Positions 1-7,517 of a DNA stretch of 28,873 nucleotides are shown here, piece after piece. The first letter of the stretch is position 1. Each line of letters begins with the position of its first letter. Location of the stretch: the NCBI GenBank assembly GCA_946479185.1, contig CAMLFF010000005.1, positions 1 to 28,873 of the forward strand. Reading direction: 5' to 3'. The DNA is from an uncultured Sphingobium sp. Its GTDB lineage: Bacteria; Pseudomonadota; Alphaproteobacteria; Sphingomonadales; Sphingomonadaceae. The notes beneath the pieces are model-generated. The model was not told where the DNA came from. It made no database searches and saw nothing but the letters and a program-made list of their open reading frames with translations. The translations under genes and the position numbers were made by a program.

Positions 1-344
1 GCTGGGCGGCCGATGGGGCATCGCCATTTGAGCATGTGCGCACGATCGATCCGCCGGTGAATGAAGGGCTGAATGCCGAGGCGATGCGCAATCTTGCCGC
101 GGCCTGGCCGGTGTTCCGCGATGCCGTGATCGCCGAGACATGGGCCGGCATGATCGATGTGACGCCGGACTCGCTGCCGGTTATTTCGCCGGTCGCCAAA
201 TTGCCGGGCCTAACGCTCGCGACGGGTTTCTCAGGCCATGGCTTTGGCACCGGGCCGGGCGCTGGGCAGCTTGCCGCCGATCTGGCGATGGGCGAGGCGA
301 CGATTGTGGACCCCGCACCCTATCGGCTGGACCGCTTCGACTGA
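1..344 (+). CDS. FAD-dependent oxidoreductase (DadA/glycine oxidase-like), C-terminal part
   Basis: The reading frame is open from the left edge, so the true start lies outside the window and only the last ~113 residues are present. The tail holds the C-terminal signature of DAO-family flavoproteins: a WAGMIDVTPDSLPVI segment, then LATGFSGHGFGTGPGAGQ, which in this family closes over the FAD, then a short tail ending PYRLDRFD. Family members oxidise D-amino acids, glycine or secondary amines to imino acids at the inner membrane or in the cytoplasm. It converges on the CobW-like gene, with only 6 bp between the two stop codons. Being next to a catabolic cluster suggests it acts on the same nitrogenous substrate, but this is inference. 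It could equally be a sarcosine, D-amino-acid or glutamylpolyamine oxidase; the part seen cannot separate these. Confidence 0.85.
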   Translation, partial: WAADGASPFEHVRTIDPPVNEGLNAEAMRNLAAAWPVFRDAVIAETWAGMIDVTPDSLPVISPVAKLPGLTLATGFSGHGFGTGPGAGQLAADLAMGEATIVDPAPYRLDRFD

Positions 345-350
345 TTGGGT

Positions 351-1343
351 TCAGATCGCGGCCGGTTCGAGGTGAAGCAGGCGCTGTAGCTCGGCCATGG
401 CTTCCGCGCTGGCGCCATCGCGGCTGATCATCACGATGCGGCTCGACTGGTCCGCGCTTGGCCAGCCATCCAGAAGGCGGGGTGGATGGAAGATATCCTG
501 AACCGCATCGATCACCACCGGACGATCGCTATCGCTGAGCGCCAACAATCCCTTGATCCGCATCAGGCGACCGCGATGCTGCGTGATGATTGCATCAAGG
601 GCCTGGGCAATCGCTGGCCATGTAAGCCGCTCGTCGAACCGCCAAGACGTTGTTTGGACGAGACCTTTGTGGTGATGATGATCGCCGTGCGAGCCACTGT
701 TCTGCATCGGCGGAAGACCATGCAGGCGGGACGGCTCCAGCAGCGTTTCGATGTCATGGCCATTGGCGATCAGCAGCTTCGCATGCGGCGCACTTGCCGA
801 TAAGAGCATGTGGAGATGGTCCAGAGCGTCCGGCGTCGTCAGATCAGCTTTGCTGACGAGCAGAACATCAGCATGCGCCACTTGGCTGACGGCTTCAGGA
901 TATGTTTCCAGCGTTTTTGCGCCGAGCACCCCGTCGACCAGCGTGATGACCGCGCTCAGCACAAAGTTCTGCTGGATCCATCCGTCCGCGATGAGGCGGG
1001 CGAGGATGGGGGCGGGATCGGCGACGCCGGTGGTCTCAACAATCACGCGCGTGAAGGGCGGAATCGATCCCTCTCGCCTGTGCAGATCAAGGTCGCGCAG
1101 GGCGAGGCCGAGATCGTCATTCATCACGCAGCACACGCAGCCATTGGCGAGCAATTGCGGTGGAGGCGATCCGGCGCGCATCAGCAAATCCTGATCGATG
1201 CCAATCTCGCCCACCTCATTGACCAGAAGCGCACTGCCCGCAAAAGCTGGATTGTCGAGCATCCTGCCGATCAACGTGGTCTTTCCGGCCCCAAGGAAGC
1301 CGGTGACCAGCATGATCGGGATAGGCGCGCCCTTAGCGGACAT
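351..1343 (-). CDS. COG0523 / CobW-like GTPase (putative metal chaperone)
   Basis: A G3E-family P-loop GTPase of 330 aa, the usual COG0523 length. The Walker A motif GFLGAGKT is at residues 15-22. The diagnostic metal-binding CVCC motif is at 69-72, inside ANGCVCCVMNDDL. The guanine-specificity motif SKAD is at 164-167, and a His-rich loop HGDHHHH at 219-225 precedes the CobW C-terminal domain. Family members (ZNG1/YeiR type, CobW, HypB relatives) deliver Zn or Co to client enzymes in the cytoplasm; which metal cannot be read here. The ATG lies inside the 3' end of the amidohydrolase gene (11-bp overlap), so translation is probably coupled. The obvious client would be that metal-dependent amidohydrolase, an inference from gene order. 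It is the last gene of the receptor-amidohydrolase operon. Confidence 0.93.
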   Translation of the reverse strand: MSAKGAPIPIMLVTGFLGAGKTTLIGRMLDNPAFAGSALLVNEVGEIGIDQDLLMRAGSPPPQLLANGCVCCVMNDDLGLALRDLDLHRREGSIPPFTRVIVETTGVADPAPILARLIADGWIQQNFVLSAVITLVDGVLGAKTLETYPEAVSQVAHADVLLVSKADLTTPDALDHLHMLLSASAPHAKLLIANGHDIETLLEPSRLHGLPPMQNSGSHGDHHHHKGLVQTTSWRFDERLTWPAIAQALDAIITQHRGRLMRIKGLLALSDSDRPVVIDAVQDIFHPPRLLDGWPSADQSSRIVMISRDGASAEAMAELQRLLHLEPAAI

Positions 1344-2922
1344 CGTGGATGATGCGTCCTTCGAACACTGTGGTCAGCACTCGGGTTTCGCTGATGTCAT
1401 CCACAGGGATAGCGAACAGGTCGCGATCGAGAATGATGAAGTCGGCGGACTTGCCCGGCGTGATCGATCCCGCCTTTTCTTGCGCGCCAACAGCGCGTGC
1501 GCCGGAGAGGGTCAGCATCTCGATGCCTGTGGCGAGATCGACGGACTCAGCGCCATGCTGGAGCAAGCCCTGCAATGCCGGGAACAGGTTGGGCTCGGGA
1601 AGGAAGGTCCAGTCTGTGCCCACGGTCACGCGGGCGCCCATTCTGGCGAGCGTGCCGAACGGATAGCCGCGCTCTCGGAAGGGGGCGAGCTCGGGCATGT
1701 CACCGAACCAGATCGGCGGAGACATTTCCGCTGTGACGTTGAGCGCGGCGAAGGAGGCGAGGTCATCGGGCTGAACGAAACAGCAATGGCTGATTTCCTG
1801 GATCGTCCCTTCATGGCTGGCGGCGCGCATGTCGCCCATCGCCTGAAGGACGAGCTGCACGGCAGCATCGCCGGTGCAATGGATTTTGGCGGTGATGCCC
1901 GCTTTGTCCCATGCGATCAACGCCGCCGCGAGGTCCTCGCGTGAATGGAGCAGTTTGCCGGGCTGGGGTTGCCCGGTCACCGGATCGAGCTGGGCATCGG
2001 TGAAGTGCGGCCCGAGTGGCGAGCCATCCATGAACACCTTCACAAAATCGGTGCTCAACCGCTCGCTGGAGAAGCGCTTGCGTTCCTCGATCAGCCGCTC
2101 AAGCGCCTCGGACGTGGCGTGGCCAAAATGCTCCTCGCGCCAAGGGATGTGGGCGTAAACGCGCAAGGTGAGGCCCTGCTCCTGGTCGATCTTCTGGAGC
2201 ATTTCCAGCTCGGGTCGGCTCGCAGACGCTTCCTGGATGCCGGTGACGCCGAAACGGCTGGCGGTTTCCAGCGCCCAACGCAGAGCGGCTTGATGGACGT
2301 CCGGTTCGGGGCTGGGCATTGCATTGAACAATTGCCATGTTGCGCGCTCGACCAGCTCGCCCGTCGGCTCGTTCGACCCGGCGCGCCGCACGATGCGGCC
2401 ACCGAACGGATCGGGCGTGTCTGCCGTGATCCCGGCCAGCTCAAGTGCTTTGGAATTGGCGAGGCCGTGATGGAGCGAATAATCATGCAGATAGACGGGC
2501 GTGTCGGGGAATTTCTCGTCGAGATATTTCCGATCGACGTCGCCGGGGGCGGAGAGCGTCGGGTTGAAATCGCCCCCGATCACCCAGCCGCTGAGCTTGC
2601 CGCGCGAGCAGGCGATGCAATCGCACAGCGCGTCGCCATAATCCTGCCCAAGCGCATCAACGGGCAGACGGCATTCATAACGATGCTTCAATCCCGCGAG
2701 CAGGATGTGGCCATGTGCATCGTGGATGCCGGGCATCACCATCCTGCCCGCCAGATCCACGATGTCGCAGTCCCCGCCCGCCGCCGCCAGCATATCGGCT
2801 GAGGCGCCGATATCCGCGATCCTCCCATCCTGTACAAGGATCGCTTCCACCCATGGGCGGCGCGCATCGACAGTATAGATGCGGCCATTGACATAGGCGG
2901 TAGAGGCGGCGGGCGGGGTCAT
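1333..2922 (-). CDS. Metal-dependent amidohydrolase, amidohydrolase 3 / YtcJ-like
   Basis: 529 aa, full length for the YtcJ-like amidohydrolase_3 branch. The N-terminal beta-sandwich piece (YVNGRIYTVDARRPWVEAILV) is followed by the metal ligand motif HDAHGH at residues 67-72. Further on are the KIHCTGDAA motif and the GTDW aspartate motif near the C terminus, then a closing SADFIILDRDLF strand typical of the superfamily. Characterised relatives hydrolyse N-substituted formamides and related C-N bonds, but substrates are poorly predicted by homology. There is no signal peptide, so it should be cytoplasmic. The ATG has an AGGA about 9 bases upstream and lies 24 bp after the TonB receptor gene. 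It overlaps the CobW-like gene downstream. It is the best candidate for the first catalytic step of the cluster. Confidence 0.92.
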   Translation of the reverse strand: MTPPAASTAYVNGRIYTVDARRPWVEAILVQDGRIADIGASADMLAAAGGDCDIVDLAGRMVMPGIHDAHGHILLAGLKHRYECRLPVDALGQDYGDALCDCIACSRGKLSGWVIGGDFNPTLSAPGDVDRKYLDEKFPDTPVYLHDYSLHHGLANSKALELAGITADTPDPFGGRIVRRAGSNEPTGELVERATWQLFNAMPSPEPDVHQAALRWALETASRFGVTGIQEASASRPELEMLQKIDQEQGLTLRVYAHIPWREEHFGHATSEALERLIEERKRFSSERLSTDFVKVFMDGSPLGPHFTDAQLDPVTGQPQPGKLLHSREDLAAALIAWDKAGITAKIHCTGDAAVQLVLQAMGDMRAASHEGTIQEISHCCFVQPDDLASFAALNVTAEMSPPIWFGDMPELAPFRERGYPFGTLARMGARVTVGTDWTFLPEPNLFPALQGLLQHGAESVDLATGIEMLTLSGARAVGAQEKAGSITPGKSADFIILDRDLFAIPVDDISETRVLTTVFEGRIIHDVR

Positions 2923-2946
2923 GACTGCTGTCCTCGTATAGAGAGA

Positions 2947-5274
2947 TTACCAGCGATAGCGCAGGGCAGCGCCATAGGTGCGTGGCATGGCGTAACGGAC
3001 CTGAATGAGGCCCAGCGACGCGAAGGAGGGGCCGCCATACGTGGTGTTCAGCCGGTTGCCGATATTGTCGACAAAGCCGCGCAACTGCCAACGGTCATTC
3101 GCTTCGAAGGTGATCGAGGCGTTGTGCTTGAAATAGCCCTCCAGCTCCGTGCCGGTATCACCGAAGTTGCCCGAGAAACGCGACGTGCGCGCCTCAAAGT
3201 TCCAGTCAAACGCCAGGCTCCGGTCGTTTGGCAGGTCCACCGTGTAGGTCGCACCACCGCTGCCGCTCCACTTGGGGGCGAAGGCCATCGGGCGATCTGC
3301 AACGACATTGGTGCCGCTCGGCGTGATCTTCGCCACGTCCTTGATGTTGGTGTGCAGATAGGCCGCTGCGACATAGAGACGCAGTTCAGGCGTAACCGCC
3401 GCTTCAATGTCCGTTTCGACACCATAGGCACTGGCGTCCTGATTGCTGATCAGGCCAGCGAGACCGACATAATTGAAGGCCTGGAAGTCCTGATAATCAT
3501 AATAGAAGGCTGATGTGTTGATACGCAGCTTGCGGTCGAACAGCGTCGACTTCTGACCGATTTCGTAGGAGATCAGTGTTTCGTCGCCATAAGGAATCCG
3601 GGCGAGCGAAACGCCGGTCGGATAGAAGCCGTTGTTGAAGCCGCCAGCCTTCGTGCCGCGCGAGATGCTGGCATAGATGAGGTTGTTATTGTCTGGCTTA
3701 TAATCGAGCTCGATCTTACCCGACCACAAAGTAGCCTTATACTTCAAGCGGAAGGGCGCAGCGGTGCCGGTGCCGCCATCGCCGATCAGGAAGCAGTCGC
3801 CAACGGCGCCGCCACCGCAATTGCGCAATGCCGCATTGTCGGCATCGGCAAAGGTTTTGCTGTCACGGGTAACGCGGATGCCGCCGATCGCGGTGAACGC
3901 GCCGAAATCCTGCTCCAGCTGGCCAAAGATGGCACCCGAATTGGTGCGCAGGTGCCAGTCGGCATTGAGGCTGACCGGGAAGTAAGTGCCGTTGTACAGG
4001 CCCGTTGCCGGGTTGACGGCGGTTGGTCCATCGAGCGGGATATTGAAGACGCCGGTTGGTTGATCCTTGCCGACAGCATGCAGGCCATAGAGACCGGCAG
4101 TCCAGCGGGTCGCGCCGCCATCATGATAGAGGCGCAACTCCTGCGTTGCCTGCTGGCCCTGATAGGGGAAGCTGGCCAGGACGAGTGGATTTGGCGTGCC
4201 ATCGCTGTCCTCCTGCATCTCGCGCTCATAGGATTGATAGCCGGTGATGCTGGTGAACGTCGTATCGCCGAACTTCTTCTCGATGCGCAGCAGACCGGAA
4301 TAGCCGGTTGAGCGCAGGAACGCGGCATCATTGACGTTGACGACATTCTTGTTCGCGGCGCCGGTGTTGCGCTCGGCATAGCCCGCAGCGTCAACGACCG
4401 TGGGGTCGGCGACAACGAGGCCGTTAGCATCGACGAACCCTGTCTTGCTCTCATAATAAGCATGTGTGGTGTTGGTGCGGCCATATTCGCCCTTGAGCAG
4501 AATATCCCAGCCATCATCGCCTTCATAGCGCAGCTGCAGGCGGGCAGCATCCGATCCCGCCTGGCCACCGCGCTCGAGAGCGGGGTTCAGGGTCGTCTGG
4601 AAGCCATCGCTGTGGCGCGACGTGCCCGATACGCGCATCGAGAGCGTGTCTGTGAGCGGTGCGGTTGCGGCCGCTTCCAGCTTGAGGTCGTTGAAGCGGC
4701 CAAAGCTCGCCGCCACATAGCCCTCAGGCGTCTGGCTTGGCTTTTTGGTGATGTAATTGATCAGGCCGCCAGTCGAGTTGCGACCAAAGAGCGTGCCCTG
4801 TGGCCCGCGCAATACTTCGACACGATCGAGATCGAACAGCGCAAAGTCCACCGCAGGAACGGCGACGATGTAGAACTCGTCGACATAGGAGGTGACGGGC
4901 GCCTCATGGCCTTCGCCGAAATCGTTGAGGCCGATGCCGCGAATGACGACGTTTGACGACGTGCCGGGGCCATAGGGAGAGTAGCTTTCCAGACCGACAA
5001 CCTTGCCAGCGAGATCCGCGCTGCTCGAAATGTTGCGGTTGGCGATCTGCTCGGGCGTCACGGCAGTGATTGCGATGCCGACCTGCTGGATGCTCTGATT
5101 GCGCTTTTGCGCGGTGACGACGATCTCTTCCAGACCGCCAGCATTGTCATCGGCTGCGGTTGCGCTTGAAGGCATATCCGCTGCGGTCTGCGCATGGGCC
5201 TGGCTCGCCAGAACGGCCAACAGGATCGACGCGCCAGCGAGCAGGCTGCTCTTGATAGGATGGGCGTGTGGCAT
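2947..5274 (-). CDS. TonB-dependent outer-membrane receptor
   Basis: A 775-aa receptor. The chosen ATG is preceded by AAGGGG at good spacing and starts directly at the signal peptide (MPHAHPIKSS, hydrophobic LLAGASILLAVLA, cleavage after AQA-HAQ). The open frame extends 11 codons further, to a GTG at 5307 with no ribosome site. The TonB-box-like EEIVVTAQKR is followed by the plug domain, with RGIGLNDFG and the conserved VEVLRGPQGTLFGRNSTGG. A 22-strand barrel ends in LRYRW with the expected terminal aromatic residue. Receptors of this sphingomonad-expanded class import diverse small organics rather than only siderophores. Being co-transcribed with an amidohydrolase suggests it imports that enzyme's substrate. 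A LysR-type box lies about 100 bp upstream. Confidence 0.96.
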   Translation of the reverse strand: MPHAHPIKSSLLAGASILLAVLASQAHAQTAADMPSSATAADDNAGGLEEIVVTAQKRNQSIQQVGIAITAVTPEQIANRNISSSADLAGKVVGLESYSPYGPGTSSNVVIRGIGLNDFGEGHEAPVTSYVDEFYIVAVPAVDFALFDLDRVEVLRGPQGTLFGRNSTGGLINYITKKPSQTPEGYVAASFGRFNDLKLEAAATAPLTDTLSMRVSGTSRHSDGFQTTLNPALERGGQAGSDAARLQLRYEGDDGWDILLKGEYGRTNTTHAYYESKTGFVDANGLVVADPTVVDAAGYAERNTGAANKNVVNVNDAAFLRSTGYSGLLRIEKKFGDTTFTSITGYQSYEREMQEDSDGTPNPLVLASFPYQGQQATQELRLYHDGGATRWTAGLYGLHAVGKDQPTGVFNIPLDGPTAVNPATGLYNGTYFPVSLNADWHLRTNSGAIFGQLEQDFGAFTAIGGIRVTRDSKTFADADNAALRNCGGGAVGDCFLIGDGGTGTAAPFRLKYKATLWSGKIELDYKPDNNNLIYASISRGTKAGGFNNGFYPTGVSLARIPYGDETLISYEIGQKSTLFDRKLRINTSAFYYDYQDFQAFNYVGLAGLISNQDASAYGVETDIEAAVTPELRLYVAAAYLHTNIKDVAKITPSGTNVVADRPMAFAPKWSGSGGATYTVDLPNDRSLAFDWNFEARTSRFSGNFGDTGTELEGYFKHNASITFEANDRWQLRGFVDNIGNRLNTTYGGPSFASLGLIQVRYAMPRTYGAALRYRW

Positions 5275-5375
5275 AGGTATTCCCCTTGAAATTTTGGTTG
5301 GTTCCACGCTGCTTTTTGTTTTTTTAAAGTTCGCCGAAGCGGCCCGGGATCACAACGGCCCGGCTACTCGCTCTT

Positions 5376-5397
5376 GTTGCGCGATCCGCAACGTTGC
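5376..5397. promoter_or_regulatory. Putative LysR-type operator upstream of the TonB receptor operon
   Basis: Perfect 6-bp arms GTTGCG and CGCAAC flank a 5-base centre, so the site contains GTTGC-N7-GCAAC and, inside it, the T-N11-A layout (TGC-N7-GCA) of LysR-type sites. The right arm runs into a second perfect palindrome, GCAACGTTGC (5388-5397), giving a third half-site. The dyad centre is about 110 bp from the receptor start codon. The same GTTGC-N7-GCAAC recurs at 7406-7422. The bases are seen directly; binding by the neighbouring LysR protein is inference. Confidence 0.6.
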
Positions 5398-5448
5398 AGA
5401 AATGTGAACCTGCGCCGCCGATCCATGGGGCGGACGATGCGGGACGTG

Positions 5449-6408
5449 TCAGTCGCCAGCCGCGGCAAGCTGTTCCTCATCGAGGCGATGCATTTCGCGC
5501 ACGAGGGCGTTTTGCAGCGCCAGACCTGCAGGCGTCATGCGCTTGCCGGCGCGGCTCACAAGATGAAGCCGGATGTCCGAGAGCTCGTCGCTCAGGATCG
5601 GTCGCTCGACAATTCCGGAGGCAGCGGTCAGCGGCTGACCCAGGATGCGCGGTAGCATCGTTACGCCCATACCCTGCGCAACGCTATCTAGAATGACCTG
5701 GATGGAGGGCGATTTCAGCACGATGTTCAGCGGCAGTCCGCGCTCGGTGAACACCGAGTGGATGATCTCAAGCAGGCGCGATCCGGCATCTGGTAGAACG
5801 AGCCGCTCGCCTGAAATCTGCACCGGCCAGATCGCTTTCTCGCGGGCAAGAGCATGTTTTTCGGACATGAAGAGTGACAAAGGCTGACGGCTGGTTGCGA
5901 GCAGCTTCAGCCGGACATCCTGCTCCGTATCGAACAACAGGCCCAGTTGCGCGCCATCGTTGAGGAGCAGCCGCTCGGCTTCTTCCCCGTCAGCGGCCTT
6001 CATCTCGATGTTGATATCGGGAAATTTGGACGAGACCGCCGCGAAGGCCTTGAGGAAGCGCAATGCCAGCAGGCCCTGGGCCACCACGATGCGAATGGTC
6101 GATGTCCGCGTGCTGCGCAACTCCGCCAGCCGCGCGAGCAATTCCTGATGCTCGATGACGCGGCGCTCATAATATTCGATCAGCAGCTGACCCGCTTCGG
6201 TCAATTGGACCTTGTACGACGCCTTCTCAACCAGATCGATGCTGAGCGCGCGCTCAAGCAGCTTGATCTGTCGGCTGATCGAGGAGGCTGCGACGCCCAG
6301 ATAATCGGCAGCGGCACGCATGGAGCCATGCCGCGCTGACAGAGACAGATATTGCAGCCGGTGATCCTGAACGCTGATTTCATAGCTACGGCGGCTGATA
6401 CCTGGCAT
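5449..6408 (-). CDS. LysR-family transcriptional regulator
   Basis: 319 aa, normal LysR length. The N-terminal winged helix-turn-helix (about residues 15-75) reads through LQYLSLSARHGSMRAAADYL and VAASSISRQIKLLERALSIDL. A linker helix and the periplasmic-binding-protein-like effector domain follow (TSTIRIVVAQGLLALRFL, then GERLVLPDAGSRLLEII, then VAQGMGVTMLPRIL). Its ATG overlaps the stop of the upstream SnoaL-like gene as TAATG, so the two are translationally coupled. It sits between two promoters that carry the same T-N11-A dyad and is the obvious regulator of both. The inducer is unknown; by context it would be the imported substrate or a product. The C-terminal half is less conserved and gives no ligand clue. 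Confidence 0.95.
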   Translation of the reverse strand: MPGISRRSYEISVQDHRLQYLSLSARHGSMRAAADYLGVAASSISRQIKLLERALSIDLVEKASYKVQLTEAGQLLIEYYERRVIEHQELLARLAELRSTRTSTIRIVVAQGLLALRFLKAFAAVSSKFPDINIEMKAADGEEAERLLLNDGAQLGLLFDTEQDVRLKLLATSRQPLSLFMSEKHALAREKAIWPVQISGERLVLPDAGSRLLEIIHSVFTERGLPLNIVLKSPSIQVILDSVAQGMGVTMLPRILGQPLTAASGIVERPILSDELSDIRLHLVSRAGKRMTPAGLALQNALVREMHRLDEEQLAAAGD

Positions 6409-6875
6409 TAGTCTTCCACCGCGCCTTGGAGCTTGCGGCCTTTGGAAAGCCGCCGCCGATCAGTGCGGGGGAGCACGTCGAGCTCGCTCAGCATCAGGTC
6501 AGGCTCGGCGAAGAAGAAGTCGCGGGCTACGAACCAGTCGCCATCCTGCTCTTCCCAGATCATCAGCACCCGGTGGATTTCCACCGAGCCGTTGATCAGA
6601 ACGTTGTGATTGGTGATGTTGCCGAAGGCTACCTGACCGATGACCCTGATCGGTTCCGCCTCGATCGAGATCGAACTGCAGCTTTCGCGTGCTTGCATGA
6701 AGATCCGCGTGATGGCTTCATGACCAACCTGAGCGGGCATGTCGCGGCCTTCCATCACCGCGTCAGGCAGGTAGAATTCGCGCACCATCGTTGCGATCTG
6801 GCGCTTGCGAAAGCGCGTCTCGAACTCGCGGCATTTCGCGATGACCCGCTCTTCGACGAGGTTCGTGTCAGTCAT
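6408..6875 (-). CDS. NTF2-like / SnoaL-type polyketide-cyclase-fold protein 1
   Basis: 155 aa, the size of stand-alone NTF2-like proteins. The N-terminal helix pair (EERVIAKCREFETRFRKRQI) leads into FYLPDAVMEG, then a helix (GHEAITRIFMQARE) and a curved sheet ending WFVARDFFFAEPDLML. This is the usual alpha+beta barrel order of the SnoaL fold. Members include isomerases, cyclases, dehydratases and non-catalytic binders; I see no residue set that settles which. GGAG lies 11 bases before the ATG. The gene follows the second SnoaL-like gene by 34 bp and overlaps the LysR gene, so the three form one operon. The two SnoaL-like proteins are only distantly alike by eye. Confidence 0.8.
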   Translation of the reverse strand: MTDTNLVEERVIAKCREFETRFRKRQIATMVREFYLPDAVMEGRDMPAQVGHEAITRIFMQARESCSSISIEAEPIRVIGQVAFGNITNHNVLINGSVEIHRVLMIWEEQDGDWFVARDFFFAEPDLMLSELDVLPRTDRRRLSKGRKLQGAVED

Positions 6876-6909
6876 GAGCCAAAAGCTCCGAGCAAGGAAG
6901 ACATGGGCA

Positions 6910-7317
6910 TCATCCGTTCAGGCAATCCGCCACGGTGGCCGTGTCGATGAATTCCTCGAAGCGTGTCATCAGTCCATCCTGCACCTGATAGACGTGGGTC
7001 CATTGCACCCGATAATCCCGACCGGTGGCGAGAGACATGCTGTGCTCGATGCCCCGTCCATAAACCTCATTGCCGATGCCGACGAGCGACAAAGGCGTCA
7101 TTTCCTTGATCTGGATGCTCTTCTCGGCGCGCGCGAAGAAGTCCTTCACGCCGGCATGACCATGAAAGGTGCCGGCAAAGGGAATCTTGTCCCTTGGGCC
7201 ATAATAGGTCCACTCGATATCCGGCGATAGCGTTGCGAAGGACGCATCAATGTCTCCGGCGTTGAAGGCGTCGAAGAAACGGCTGACGACGTCGGCGCTG
7301 TCCTGGCCATTGCTCAT
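6910..7317 (-). CDS. NTF2-like / SnoaL-type protein 2
   Basis: 135 aa from the chosen ATG, which has GAGGAG 11 bases upstream. The frame is open back to a GTG at 7377, but that extension would run through the promoter region. The pattern is typical of SnoaL_2/ketosteroid-isomerase-like proteins: VVSRFFDAFNAGDIDASFAT helices, then LSPDIEWTYYG, FAGTFHGHAGVKDFFA, and sheets ending in THVYQVQDGLMTRFEEFIDT. It is the first gene of the operon with SnoaL-like protein 1 and LysR. A sigma70-like promoter lies about 40-70 bp upstream. Possible roles are isomerisation or hydration of a catabolic intermediate; the sequence does not decide this. Confidence 0.82.
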   Translation of the reverse strand: MSNGQDSADVVSRFFDAFNAGDIDASFATLSPDIEWTYYGPRDKIPFAGTFHGHAGVKDFFARAEKSIQIKEMTPLSLVGIGNEVYGRGIEHSMSLATGRDYRVQWTHVYQVQDGLMTRFEEFIDTATVADCLNG

Positions 7318-7356
7318 TGGGGCATTCACTCCTCGCGGTGGACGGATCATCGACCG

Positions 7357-7385
7357 ATATGATGCTCGATCTGTCACGGCGTCAA
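7357..7385 (-). promoter_or_regulatory. Sigma70-like promoter of the SnoaL-SnoaL-LysR operon
   Basis: On the minus strand a -35 TTGACG (7385-7380) is separated by exactly 17 bases from a -10-like TCATAT (7362-7357). The dyad at 7404-7424 then lies just upstream of the -35, centred near -64 of the implied start, which is where LysR proteins usually bind their own promoters. Predicted by eye only. Confidence 0.5.
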
Positions 7386-7403
7386 TGCCGAGACCTTGGG
7401 CTG

Positions 7404-7424
7404 ATGTTGCGTCCCCAGCAACAT
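7404..7424. promoter_or_regulatory. Putative LysR-type operator in the divergent SnoaL/permease region
   Basis: Perfect 7-bp arms ATGTTGC and GCAACAT flank the 7-base centre GTCCCCA. Core GTTGC-N7-GCAAC matches the dyad at 5376-5392 in both arm sequence and spacing while the centres differ (GCGATCC against GTCCCCA), as expected of a bound dimer site. It lies between the LysR-containing operon and the divergent permease-dehydrogenase operon, the classic LysR placement. Confidence 0.65.
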
Positions 7425-7517
7425 ATTTGCAGCAGATCGGGATTGAGCTTGTTGTGACGAACAGCGATGCAGGGGGGGAAGGCGGTTCGCCTTACGCGCT
7501 TTCCTGCCTCGATCCGC

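Noticed and set aside
5340..5363. Direct repeat CGGCCCGG before the receptor gene
   Set aside because: Two short GC-rich copies 16 bp apart are weak evidence in GC-rich DNA; the nearby LysR-type dyad is far more convincing.
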